Shown here one piece after another: positions 8,302 through 18,469 of a stretch of DNA of 19,802 bases (within the stretch, counting starts at the first letter, position 1; the number at the start of each line of letters is the position of its first letter). The notes beneath the pieces were generated by a model that had not been told where the DNA came from, did no database searches, and saw only the letters and a list, made by a program, of their open reading frames with translations. This DNA comes from Acanthaster planci (lineage: Eukaryota > Echinodermata > Asteroidea > Valvatida > Acanthasteridae). The stretch covers positions 25,837 through 45,638 of the forward strand of contig NW_019091807.1 in assembly GCF_001949145.1 (NCBI RefSeq). The letters run 5' to 3'. Made by a program: the position numbers and the translations under genes.

Positions 8302-11300
8302 GCAATGCCAAAAGTAAAATCTGACTCCAAAATACCCTCTTGATGTTGTAATTGAACAATCTTGATCAAGGTTATGACAAGTGTTTTTCTCTTTGCAAGA
8401 TTTGTATTATTCTTTGATAAATTGAATATTGGAATATTCTTTGAATCAAGGACCTCATATTTTGGCTACAGATAAGCTTATGGTAAACCTAGAAGTTTGG
8501 AAGATCAATGGTTGAATAGTTGACCATCCACTGTTCCTAATGCGATGTTAAGCGCATAGTGTCTAAACTCACTGCATCACACTTTGCGTAATATTCCAAA
8601 CCTTTTCCATCAGATAAATTTACAGATAAAAGCAAACCACTTGAGACATCAACTGAAGAGATAATGGCTTATGAACTGCTGTCATTCTGTGAACATTCTA
8701 GTCCTAGCTGTGTTCCTCTGATGGATACCACTGCACCCAATGTACCATTCTCAGACTGGTAGAAGACTTGAACCCAAAGCTACATTGTACATGTATGCCT
8801 ACACTGTACATGTACATCAGACATGTATGGGTGTCATTGTTGAAGTAGTTCAGCCAGAGTCCATATAAGGTCTATCTTCTAGTATCCCTTTGTGATGTTG
8901 TCAAGTTTTTATCAGTGCCTTGATCAAGACCATTTGATTCAAAGAGAAATGCATCAATCAAATCATGAAATTAAAAATACAATTCATCAGATTTTCTTTT
9001 CATCTGCAAGTCATTCCCAAATCTAGATACAATAATTGCAGCGTATCATGTATTGCAAAACTTTGAAGACCCATAAACAGTTTGGACATTTATTGCCTTA
9101 GACTGAAGACCATCACGCTCCATGTACATGTAGCTCATTGTAAATGTGACCCGCTCTGCAGAACAGGGTAATAAGTCGCATAATGCCAGTACAGTATATG
9201 TTATGGGCTGTTCTATTTGGAGAGGGCAAAAGTTCTTTAAAAACATGATTTTGTTGTTTCCTTTCATAACTTTTATAACATTTATATTTTCAGAATTTGT
9301 GACCACAAACATGGATACTGATGAACAAAGATGAAAAATTGATCATTCAGTAGGAAATCAGCATTGTGTTTCCAAGTGCTACACTTTCCAAGCTTTTTCT
9401 CAAAAAGTGCTTTTATTGAATCCGAAAATGTGGATATACAAATGTCTCTATTGGGGTCATTTATATATCAAAATGTAGCTTTTGATGTACACAATCCAGC
9501 CATATCAAAAACTCCTAACCTGAATCTGGCGACTTATTACCCATTGTTCTAGAGCTGGTCACAAATATATAGGATTAATATGTGTGTCTGTGGGCATAGT
9601 TTGAACCTGCAGTCTGGGTGGAAGTTTTTGTTGCATCCACATCTGAGTCCAATTTCTCTTGGTACAATACGTACTAAGTTGTGAGTCAAGATGGTCAGGT
9701 CTGGTTGAGGGATAATTGCTTGAGGGTAATTCAGATGAGAAGTTTCGCATTTACTGAACAAACCACTGTTATTCCATCAGCACTGAATCTGTTACAGACT
9801 ACTCTTTGCAGTTTAGTCTGAGAAATGTGTCATTATGACTGAAAACAATTCTATTAAATGAAATTCATTGCCCTTAAATTGCACCATGTGGAATGATAAA
9901 TGAACAGTATTCAACTCATTTGGTTGAAAAGCAGCAAAATGATTAACAAAATCATTTTCTTCTCAAAATTTGGTTCAGTTGTGCACTGATCTTGAGTTCA
10001 TAGTTTTAAAATAAACCAGTAAAAGGAAATTCTCCAACAACTTGATCTAAAAAAAATCTGGTATGACATCCTTCCCTAATCTGCATGAATCAGCTCATGG
10101 CAGAGACCGAGTAAACGTAATCGGACATCCAATACGCATGGGGTTTGTTGTTAGTTGAAATTGCTGACTGTGCACTGTGTCTCCATAAACAATGATTCAC
10201 ATCTAGTCTTCGATTCTTGTAAACACAACATCCAAGAAGTTCATGTGTTGAGTTTGAACTTGGCTGCTGTTCATAGTACATGTCGCTCCATGGAACAAAA
10301 ATAGCAGGGCCTGTGTTGCAAATTATGCAGTTGTGGTTAAAAATATCTCATACATGTTGTACAATTGGCTTTCAAAACTCTGTATTCGTTGCATTTGGCT
10401 TGAAAAGTTGGCCAATATCTTACACACTTTTCATCAGACATGCAACTTTTCCTCAGATCAGCTGATTTCCTTGTTTTTTACTTCATGCTCCTGCCATTGA
10501 AAATTGAACAAAGTTTTGTAAAGATTGGAATTTCTTCGTTTTTTTGTCAAAGTCCAAGTTCCATGCGAGATTGACGGCCAGATATTCAGCTCCCCCCCAA
10601 GAAAGGAGAGATTGAACTCTTTTTCCCTCTGTTATAATGAACTCAAGTCACAGAGGCCTTCAGATCTTAGAGGTTCCTCAAAGTTTGAACTCGCAACACA
10701 ACCTGCTTATGGTTTGCATTTGTGAACTTTTTGCACACATTCATCTTCCCCCCTTTTTTTAACTTAAATGCAAATAATTGTCCCACACATTTTTTATGTG
10801 GTAGGCATACGCTTTCTTAAATACAGTTCAACTTTCCTCAAAACAAAGTGTGTTTCAAATGACTGTAAAAGTAAGTTGTCAACAAGGATCAAAGCAAATA
10901 CATGTACATGTACGTGTAGCAAAATCCAAGGGCAATCTTATGCAGGTGCCTCAAATGCATAGACCATCTTTTCATTAAGATATCAGATGTCTTGAATATG
11001 CATCGGGGTCTACGAATGTTCTGCATCTCCTGGTCCTTAGTCGCAAAGTAAACGGTGTTAGGTCAAAGGTACATGTATTTACTGAAGGCAGGTTCTGGGA
11101 AAAGCAAGTTTGGACCACTCTATAAGTGAGACAGTTGAAATGCCACTTTTAGCCAGCTGGTACCCTACACTTGTGATTTCTTTTGTACTTCATTGAAGCT
11201 ACAAATGTAGTTCCTGTTATATTTACACCTGAGCTGTGCAGTTTGGAAATCTGCTTATTTAACAATCTGACAAGGTTAATGTTATCTTTGTAAATATGTC

Positions 11301-12660
11301 TGCTTTGTCACATTTGTTCAGTGAAGGAAAAATGCTTTGTTTTCCATATCTCCAGATTTCAAACCTTAAACAATTAAAACTTATGAACTGTCATAGACAG
11401 CTTTCTGTGTAAGAAAAGTACATTTTAAAATTTGTTATCACAAGTTCTGGGATCAATGTGCTGAATGCTGTTTGTGGATTTCAGTATGCACATTTAAACA
11501 GCAGCTCATTTGCTTGACAGTTAACATAGGATTGAGTGAAATGTGTCTGCAAAGTTATCAAAGATCTTTAGTCTGTGTAGATGCTTGTGTAATTTATATC
11601 AATCCTGGGAATTCTACGACATTGACCAGATTAGTGAGGGTTTTTCTTATTCTTAACTGTTCATTACAGCTGTTCAGTTTCCCAAGACCTGCCTACATGT
11701 ACATGTACAGTAGGTCTGCATGTGAGCATGGGCATTGCCTGCCTTATGCAGACAAGCCTACTCCAATATAACGCCATGAGAATGTCTGGGTTTAGGGAGT
11801 AATAAGGAGGATGTGCAACCATAAATTGTACAGTGCATGAATTGATGAAAACTTCAATTAAATTTAGCATGGAGTACGCGACAGGCTAACCCCATGTCAT
11901 TGGATGCCACAGTTCCTATGGATACAGACTGGTAGATTGCCTACCACATTGTCCACTGAGTCGCTAAGTAGTGTGGTACTTTAGAAGTATGGAACTTTGG
12001 AAAGGCACACCAGGCCAAAATGTGTACAACTTTCAAGATGAAAGTGTTTCTTTTCTAAACATTTTTGATTTCCCAAAGCAGTTATTAGAAGGGGTGCTTT
12101 AAAGTCTAATTAAAAATGGAAACCTGAAATGTTTGAGTTCATAAGGATTTGGCTTTTAGAACGAGATGTTGAAGGTTTGCAAAAAATGCAGTTTTTGTTC
12201 ACTGTGCAGCATCAATTTCTGGAGTGTGTTAAAAAAAGTCTGTTGATGCTGGATCATTAACAAGTCATGTATTACTTTGAACACATGGAAATGGAGTTGT
12301 GATGGCATTCCCCACAATTGTTTGAAAAATTTGCAAAATGTCTTATGGATTTGCGAACATTTCTGCATCGTTGAAAAGTTTTCAAGTTCTGAAAGGTACA
12401 TGTATCTTTCTTGACAAATATGTGTTGGCTCTCTAAATTTCAGATTCATGACTTCATTGAAATAAAAAGGAATATAACATCTAAATTGAAGTTCAATATC
12501 AAGGAAGTAATCTGGGAAATTTGTGTGCTTCCACATCAAGCTTGTGCTTCTCCCACATGTAAAGCTTAATATTGAAAACTTTTTTCATGACACATGCAAA
12601 ATGCAGGTTATCTACTTCCAATTTCTTTTTTAATTTGCGGAACGGCTGATTATGCCAGCA
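8302..12660. other. No gene seen in about 4.4 kb
   Basis: AT-rich DNA without recognised coding, RNA or terminal-repeat features. The longest open frame is 127 codons on the minus strand (12156-12539); it is rich in F, H, L and Q and matches no family I know. At roughly 5 percent stop codons per frame, one or two frames of this length are expected by chance in a window of this size. Acceptor-like sites near 9292 and 11668 lack convincing exons. TACATGTA motifs recur. Confidence 0.5.
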
Positions 12661-12995
12661 TGGTTTTTATGTGTAGATCTTTGTGCTTACTACTCCAACA
12701 CACTGCTGAAGACAAGATTCATTTGTGGGACATGTTGGATACATAAAACAGCAACGATTGAAGAGTTTTATGTGAAAGCACAGTATGAATGAGGGCCAAA
12801 TTAATCGAGCCGACATTATGTGACACTGTTGCAATGTCCGAGGAAGCTTACAAAAAAAAAGAACCATTTGTATCTTCCATTTCATTAGATTAAAAGACAA
12901 GATGCAACTGATCATCTGAAATATTCTCGGGGCAATCAAGGGAGGTTGCAGAGTGTCTCTTAAAAAGTCATTCCTAGAGTGGGTGGTGGGTTTCC

Positions 12996-13133
12996 ATGGA
13001 GACGTGCGGCATATCACATAACCCAAAGAAACATCTGCTTGGTAGAAAATTGAACCAATTGTCAGAGTTAGTAGGATCCTTATTTATGTTGCAAGTTGAC
13101 TGTGGTCGTCTACGATTGCTCAGATACTTGTGA
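12996..13133 (+). other. Short leucine-rich open frame, unidentified
   Basis: An ATG at 12996 opens a 45-codon frame that reads METCGISHNPKKHLLGRK and then LNQLSELVGSLFMLQV, with a leucine-rich end RLRLLRYL, stopping at TGA 13131-13133. An upstream in-frame TAG lies close before it. The opposite strand is open here too, so the reading is ambiguous. No family is recognised; it is probably chance. Confidence 0.12.
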
Positions 13134-13241
13134 GATTTAAAGGGGTGTTTGTGTACATTCATCAATAAGCTGATCACTGGCTGATGTTGATAGTCGGGCG
13201 ACTGCCACCAGTTGGTGTCTGTGGGTGGGGACATGCTTGTG

Positions 13242-13242
13242 N
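13242..13242. other. Assembly ambiguity (N)
   Basis: A single undetermined base just before the AGGTCA-type tandem array, consistent with difficulty in resolving the repeat. Confidence 0.95.
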
Positions 13243-13255
13243 GGGTCAGTTTGAA

Positions 13256-13346
13256 AGGTCAAAGTTCGAAGGTCGTGTCATAGTTAAAAGGTCATGTCAA
13301 AGGTCATAGTTCAAAGGTCGTGTCAAAGGTCATATTTCAAAGGTTA
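13256..13346 (+). repeat. Tandem array of AGGTCA-like nuclear-receptor half-sites
   Basis: Half-sites repeat head to tail. Two full 26-bp units (13289-13314 and 13315-13340) follow the plan AGGTC(A/G)-TGTCAA-AGGTCA-T-A(G/T)TTCA-A. A partial unit precedes them (13269-13288) and AGGTTA follows (13341-13346). Half-sites one base apart form DR1 elements: AGGTCA-A-AGTTCG (13256-13268), and the run AGGTCA-T-AGTTCA-A-AGGTCG (13301-13320), where three half-sites keep the same spacing. DR1 sites bind HNF4- and RXR-type receptors in animals. Whether this array is regulatory or simply a minisatellite cannot be told from the sequence. Confidence 0.75.
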
Positions 13347-13609
13347 GGTAAAAGTGGAAATGCAGACTGAGTAAAGTGGAAAAAGAACCGACTCATTTTT
13401 GTCCTTGGTGTTATTTCTTTGTGCCTCTAGAAGCAACACAGCCCCTTTACCCACATTTTTCTATTTTCCCACCCCCCTTTGAAGAAGACGCTGCACCAAA
13501 GTTTAATTTGGTTTTCAAAAAAGCTTTTTCAGCAAGCACGTATTAAATAACTGACAATCTGTTGGTAGTACAGTGAGTTCTTAAAGTAACCTTCCCCATA
13601 GATCAAAGC

Positions 13610-13793
13610 ATCTGCTGTCTATTTCAAATTTCCAGTCCAATTGTTGAAATACTTGAATTTATCAAACGCTGGTTCAGTTTGAAATTGCATAAAATTGCAT
13701 GCAGTGCCATGTTACATGTAGGTACTACTTGCCAATTTTTTTCAATTGTAGACCAAACTCATGAACTGCAATATCTTGAAATAGACAGCAGAT
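13610..13793. repeat. 18-bp perfect inverted repeat, 148-bp spacer
   Basis: ATCTGCTGTCTATTTCAA at 13610-13627 returns as its exact reverse complement at 13776-13793. The spacer holds ATTGCATAAAATTGCATGCA-type sequence and a TACATGTA motif. Size and layout fit a small MITE, but there is no clear target duplication next to the repeats (AAAGC on the left, ATATT on the right), so the element class is open. Confidence 0.7.
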
Positions 13794-13991
13794 ATATTGA
13801 ATGACAACACATCACTCGACATGAAAAGTTGTTCTTATTTTGCAAAGCATCATTTGGAAATGAACGTATCTACACCAGCACATCAAATAAATGGCATAAT
13901 TTTGTGTATTTTGGATGATGTAAATCTCAAACGGAAACATTAAATAGCAAATTCAAGACCTTTCTGAGTGGAGTCCACAAAATCAATGAGC

Positions 13992-14027
13992 ATCCCAATT
14001 TAAGACTATTTTGTCTTAAATTGGGAT
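13992..14027. repeat. Perfect 15-bp hairpin, 6-base loop
   Basis: ATCCCAATTTAAGAC (13992-14006), loop TATTTT, then GTCTTAAATTGGGAT (14013-14027), with no mismatch. The stem is too short for a typical animal pre-miRNA, and the flanks do not extend it. It could be a fold-back element or a cruciform-forming site. Confidence 0.85.
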
Positions 14028-14913
14028 CAAAGTTCAAAGCATAGCTGTTTCCAAATTACTGGGTAATGGCCTGCAATAACTGTCATGGCTAAACATCCAA
14101 CACACATCAAGGCAGTGGAATCAAGCTGTATTACAGTAGCATTTCAACTAAAATCTTAAAAGGATCCAGGAAATCCCTTTTTCTTAGAAACACTTTTTGT
14201 CTACTCTGTACTCGTCTTCCATGTATGAACACTGTTTGACATCTTTTTTGATTTATGTGAGCTTTTTGAAAAAAAATATAAATTGACAAAGCATTTCCGG
14301 ACAAGTGAGGGTGCATTTGCTTTGATATAAATCCACGAAGACATGGTTCAGATTGCATGTTTTGATGTTCAAATTGTGAACCCCAAATTTTTTATCTGGT
14401 AACATTTCCGTGAAAAGGATTTTTGCTGCATTATTGCCATACATGTACATGTATACTTACACAGCAATAAATTGCCTAAGGAAATGAAATCTGCCTAAGC
14501 AGTGATTAACAAAATCTAGAAATTTTCTTTGCACAAATCAGTGCAACGTTGAGATTCAGTGCCTTAGATAACATGGTTGTTCTTCTCTTGAATATGCAAA
14601 TGTCATTAGCGTATAACAAAAAAAAGCATCAAAATATGGGTTAAAATTGCAAAACAAAATATAAAATGAGGTTGCTTGAAATCCAAAGATGCAATTTTAA
14701 GGGTTTTTAGTGAAATTTATAAAAATATTTATATTCCCTGGTTCCTTTAAGGCCTGATGATCATGTGCTAGTGTAGATTGCACATAACTTTCAAATTGGA
14801 AAAAGTCTGAAACTCTAACTTCGTACGTCATTTAACAAGTATCAAATCCTGATGTCAAGAACTATGAATATAAAGACTTATGTCATTAAACATTTACATC
14901 AAATTAACAATGT
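14028..14913. other. No gene seen
   Basis: AT-rich DNA, with short minus-strand frames only (14131-14450), none recognised. Confidence 0.5.
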
Positions 14914-15430
14914 GAAACCAGGCACATCCCCAAACAGTAGTTTGCTGTGATCAAATCAGGTATTAAATTAACAAATTAGAAATCACTATACTTCATACAA
15001 AAGCCTTCATCTCTGAACTGTCTTATAACAACGGAACTGCCCGTTGTTGAACTAGTTTAAATTTTAAAACGAAACAGCTGAGATACTGTACTGTCTCAGA
15101 AATTACTGGAGTACAAGCTGTCAGAGTTTTCAATGCAACGTGTCAAACGTATTAACTTCTTTCACTAACAGTTAACGAGAGAACACATCTGTTGACTTTA
15201 GTTTGAGTTATTAATGACAATATCAGGAAAACACTTAGAACCTCATGCACATATTTACATTGTACAAGTACAAACTAGATGTCTTTACATTGGATCTGTG
15301 TGTTTCCCAGTAACTCTGACTAAAAAGGTTTTTGAGTATAAAGTGGATTCTTAACGACTGAACATTAAAAACTAAATCAAATGAGTCTTGATTTCGGTTA
15401 TGTCACTTATATGTGTATGTGCCTGGTTTC
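14914..15430. repeat. 14-bp inverted repeat spanning 517 bp
   Basis: GAAACCAGGCACAT (14914-14927) is matched by its exact reverse complement ATGTGCCTGGTTTC (15417-15430). The similarity does not clearly extend beyond the 14 bases and no target duplication is evident. It may mark a decayed non-autonomous element or be chance. Between the arms, AACAACGG and CCGTTGTT (about 15027-15048) form a small further hairpin. Confidence 0.45.
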
Positions 15431-17309
15431 GACTCATATCTTAATAGGGCAAACCCACTGGCAGTTTTCATAAATAACTAGGCAGGGAAGTAAGCAGGTT
15501 CAAGTCAATTGTTTTTCAAACAAATGCTTTATAATGTTCTTTGAAAAACTATAAATAAATTTTGAGCACAGTGTTTGTTTGGCTTCAGAATATCATTGGC
15601 ATACACTGATAATCCGTACAGTGGAAAACATTTATCAAATAACAATTGTCTGATCCTCCAAATGCCATGGATTTGCCCTTTTCCCAAGACAAGTCCATCC
15701 AGTCATAAAGAAAATGCCCACACATTGACATTAGGTAGAGTCATCAGGGATGGAAGGTTCATCTGTAGTTTTGGGTGCCAGCCTGGGGTTCGTAGAAGTT
15801 CGGTTGATCAATGGCATGCTTGTTGAAAAAAAAGATAAGAAAATAAAACTGAATTAGATTATTCCTGATGAAATGGCAGGGTACAGGATATTCTACCTTC
15901 ACTTTACAACCTAACATGGCTGACCACATGTACAGGTTCATTATTTGTAATTTTCACTTTAATCTCACAGCTCCGCTCACAGGAGGTAACATTTTTGAGT
16001 AAATCTTCTAGTACAAATTAAATTTGTTACCAAATGAAATGTTAATATCAGAGCATACACACACTGTACATGTACATGCACAACTATGAATTCAGTTCAC
16101 TGAAACTGTAAGCTTTTGACGGTTCCAATGACACAGTGGTAGTTTTTGTTTTATGAAACCTTCCTGTACCCTGCCTTGTGAAAACAAACACCCGATACTT
16201 GAACTTCCATTCTGAAATTAACAAAGTGAGACCATGAATATAGATGTACTGGAAAAAAGGTCTGTCTTGTTCCACTGAACGATTAGACATCAAACCATGT
16301 TTCAACAACTGCAGTTACCCATTGTTTTATTAGGTTCAAACAGGACAGCTGACACTCAGCATAACAATAAATCATCTTCAAAAAATGCTGAGTAAAACCC
16401 AGTCAAACCTGGGGGGGGGGTTGTAAGTTGAACTTACTGTCGCTTTCCAGGGCTTTAAATAACTCATAAGGCATGAGTTTTCCAAATGGCGTTATTATGG
16501 GAATCTTACACTTTGTGTTTTATCTTTTTATTTTTAAAAGTAGCCAAACCTCAATGAATAAAATTCAGGAATTCAGCGACAACAGTTCTGAAATCTGGAG
16601 AAATGATGACTTCTGTTGCTTATACCAACCTACAATATAAACATGTTCGTAGCATGTTCAGGTGCGTATTGCATACCCAAGGTAGCGATATTATAAAGGG
16701 CAAATCTGTATTTGTCAAAAAGCTTTGATACATTCAGAAATCGGCAAAATAAAAAGTTAAAAGGTAATTTCACTTTCACATATTACTGAAGGCAATGCAT
16801 CTTTACACCAGCTGTCGGAGTGGATTGAAAACAAAACGCACAAAAAAGGTATCTTGAGGGAACTGAGCATAAGACAATGAAAATGAATCAGAGCTGAGGA
16901 AGCATTTTAGAATATATAGGACATACCAGTAATGAAAGATTTTGGTCTACAACTTGCAAGGAACATTTTGAGGTAAATCCTGGTCCTAGACAGGATCCAT
17001 GTGGAAACTTTAAAAAGCCAGTGAAGTCAAATCAAAGATCACTCCTTTGTGAAGAATGCCTGAATTACTGGCACCAAAAGGGCATTCCTGATATGGACAG
17101 TGCAATTTAGGTACCGTATGATGTCCTCATTTCAAGCACTACTGATTGGATATACAGTGTATGTGATTACTGCTCCTCGGTCTTGCCTTTCAATACATGT
17201 ACAGGCAACAACAATTTCTTCATTTAATACTTTGGAGCAACATCTGCATCACAATGTTCACCTCAGGAAACCCACCTGAATCACTCTCTTGTGGCACTTT
17301 ACAATTAAG
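15431..17309. other. No gene seen
   Basis: AT-rich DNA with a run of ten G at 16411-16420 and TACATGTA motifs near 16068 and 17195. Short open frames at 15575-15826 and 16084-16308 resemble no family. Confidence 0.5.
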
Positions 17310-17348
17310 CCCGCAGGAACGGGGAGTCCTGTGGGTGCTCCAGCACCC
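17310..17348. repeat. GC-rich double hairpin
   Basis: CCCGCAGGA (17310-17318) pairs with TCCTGTGGG (17327-17335), one G-T wobble. Overlapping it, GGGTGCT (17333-17339) pairs with AGCACCC (17342-17348) across two bases. The two stems share three bases, so they are alternatives. The sequence stands out from its AT-rich surroundings and resembles the GGGGTGCTGGAGCACCCC type of repeat seen inside some animal DNA elements. No element ends were found around it. Confidence 0.5.
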
Positions 17349-17930
17349 CCAACGCTTTTGGACCGGAGTGATGGTGTGAACGTTGACCACGTTAAGCCAC
17401 AAACACAATAAAAACCACCAATGTCACAGATCAATCAACCAAAAAACCCAAGATGTTAATGATTACAATTAGCAATGTAACTTCTTCTTAAAATAATACA
17501 CTTCTTAAGAGCACCGGATGCCAGTCCAAGTCTGTGTATTCATGTTGAAGGCCATGGAGGCCGTGTCTCAAAGAGGCTTCCAAAGCTACGACTAGGTTCT
17601 ATGTCTTGGTGTCTCAATGCATATTGCCTGGGAGTTAAGTCATAGACCTACATGCAACTCTGGAGAACAGATTCAGATGCAGTCCTTTAATCTGTTTGGC
17701 TAGGTAGTCTGGCTCCCTGCCCAAAGATGCCACTGATAAAACATCTTCGTAGACAAAAATCAAAATCATCGGGTCTGGTATCCAGACTACTTGGCTAGGG
17801 TGCCCTGTGCAAGCACCACTCACAGTACATGACTGGGGCGTGCGTGACATACATGGATAATGTTCACTCTTTGGTATCAAAGCACAGCTTGAGATAAAAA
17901 ACCACAGAGCTGTTGTATCACGTGATTTGG
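17349..17930. other. No gene seen
   Basis: No recognised feature. A 139-codon minus-strand frame (17635-18054) enters the MITE at 17939 and matches no family; it is judged a chance frame. Confidence 0.5.
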
Positions 17931-17938
17931 TCATATCA
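17931..17938 (+). repeat. Left 8-bp target-site duplication
   Basis: TCATATCA, immediately before the left terminus. It matches TTATGTCA after the right terminus at six of eight positions, and both differences are transitions. Confidence 0.7.
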
Positions 17939-18143
17939 CAGTGGCATAGCCCGGGGGGGGCCTGGAGGGCACATGTCCCCCGCACAAATTCCAAGTGCCC
18001 CCCCCCAACAAAAACAGACGAATGAACAACAAGGCTAACAAAAACTTGCCCCAATTAAGCCCAACCACTGAACAGTGGTACCCCATAAGATACTGGTGCC
18101 CCTTTGTGTCCCTCCCACTAGTAAAATCCTAGCTACGCTACTG
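17939..18143. mobile_element. hAT-type MITE, 205 bp, with 8-bp target duplication
   Basis: The left end CAGTGGCATAGCCCGG and the right end (reverse complement CAGTAGCGTAGCTAGG) agree at 12 of 16 positions, and both derive from the common CAGTGGCGTAGC hAT terminus. Eight-base flanks TCATATCA and TTATGTCA are a slightly diverged target duplication of the length expected for hAT. The interior is non-coding and holds a G8 run (17953-17960), a C9 run (17998-18006) able to pair with it, and the small palindrome ACCACTGAACAGTGGT (about 18064-18079). Mobilisation would have needed a hAT transposase in trans. The divergence of ends and flanks shows an old insertion. Confidence 0.82.
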
Positions 18144-18151
18144 TTATGTCA
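18144..18151 (+). repeat. Right 8-bp target-site duplication
   Basis: TTATGTCA, directly after the right terminus; partner of TCATATCA at 17931-17938. Confidence 0.7.
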
Positions 18152-18219
18152 GTAGTGGTAAGGCAATGACTTTGTACAATCACTGACCCTAGAAGATTTA
18201 AGACTGCACACAGAAGAGT

Positions 18220-18246
18220 ATTTCTGCTGTGGAATACAGCAGAAAT
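18220..18246. repeat. Perfect 11-bp hairpin, 5-base loop
   Basis: ATTTCTGCTGT (18220-18230), loop GGAAT, then ACAGCAGAAAT (18236-18246), without mismatch. Function unknown. Confidence 0.8.
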
Positions 18247-18469
18247 GTAATCTGACCTCAAGCTTGCAACCCAAGTGGTAGTTAATTTACATGTTCATTA
18301 AAATGTCACTTTCATTTAAAAGTTCTGACAGTAGTTCGGTTGCCAAAACAGTGCATTTTCAGAAATGAGCACTTGTACATGTAATTCTAAGAACATACAT
18401 GTAATCTCTATTTGAACATTGCCTGGTGAGAAAGCTTTAATGACGTGCTGAATGACATTGGATTTCAAT
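18247..18469. other. No gene seen between hairpin and LINE
   Basis: AT-rich DNA with TACATGTA motifs at about 18376 and 18396. The 5' truncation point of the LINE lies near the end of this stretch. Confidence 0.5.

Noticed and set aside
9270-9334. Acceptor-like site (TTTATATTTTCAG) followed by a short frame to TGA
   Set aside because: The following peptide is short and AT-rich with no resemblance to known proteins; such acceptor-like sites are common in AT-rich DNA.
11640-11771. Acceptor-like site (CTTAACTGTTCATTACAG) with an open frame after it
   Set aside because: The frame runs through overlapping TACATGTA copies and ends at TAA without a family motif.
12156-12539. 127-codon minus-strand open frame
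   Set aside because: AT-driven composition (many F, H, L and Q), no known motif. One or two frames of this length are expected by chance in a window of this size.
12667-13234. Two overlapping minus-strand frames of 119 and 86 codons
   Set aside because: Both are open on the strand opposite another weak candidate and show no family motif; apart from a short PLE-like ending at 12667-12695 nothing supports coding.
16411-16420. G10 run as a possible regulatory quadruplex
   Set aside because: A single homopolymer with no further G tracts nearby; more likely a simple mononucleotide repeat.
17635-18054. 139-codon minus-strand open frame
   Set aside because: It crosses the boundary of the MITE at 17939 and reads through its C-rich and G-rich runs, so it cannot be an old gene; no family resemblance.
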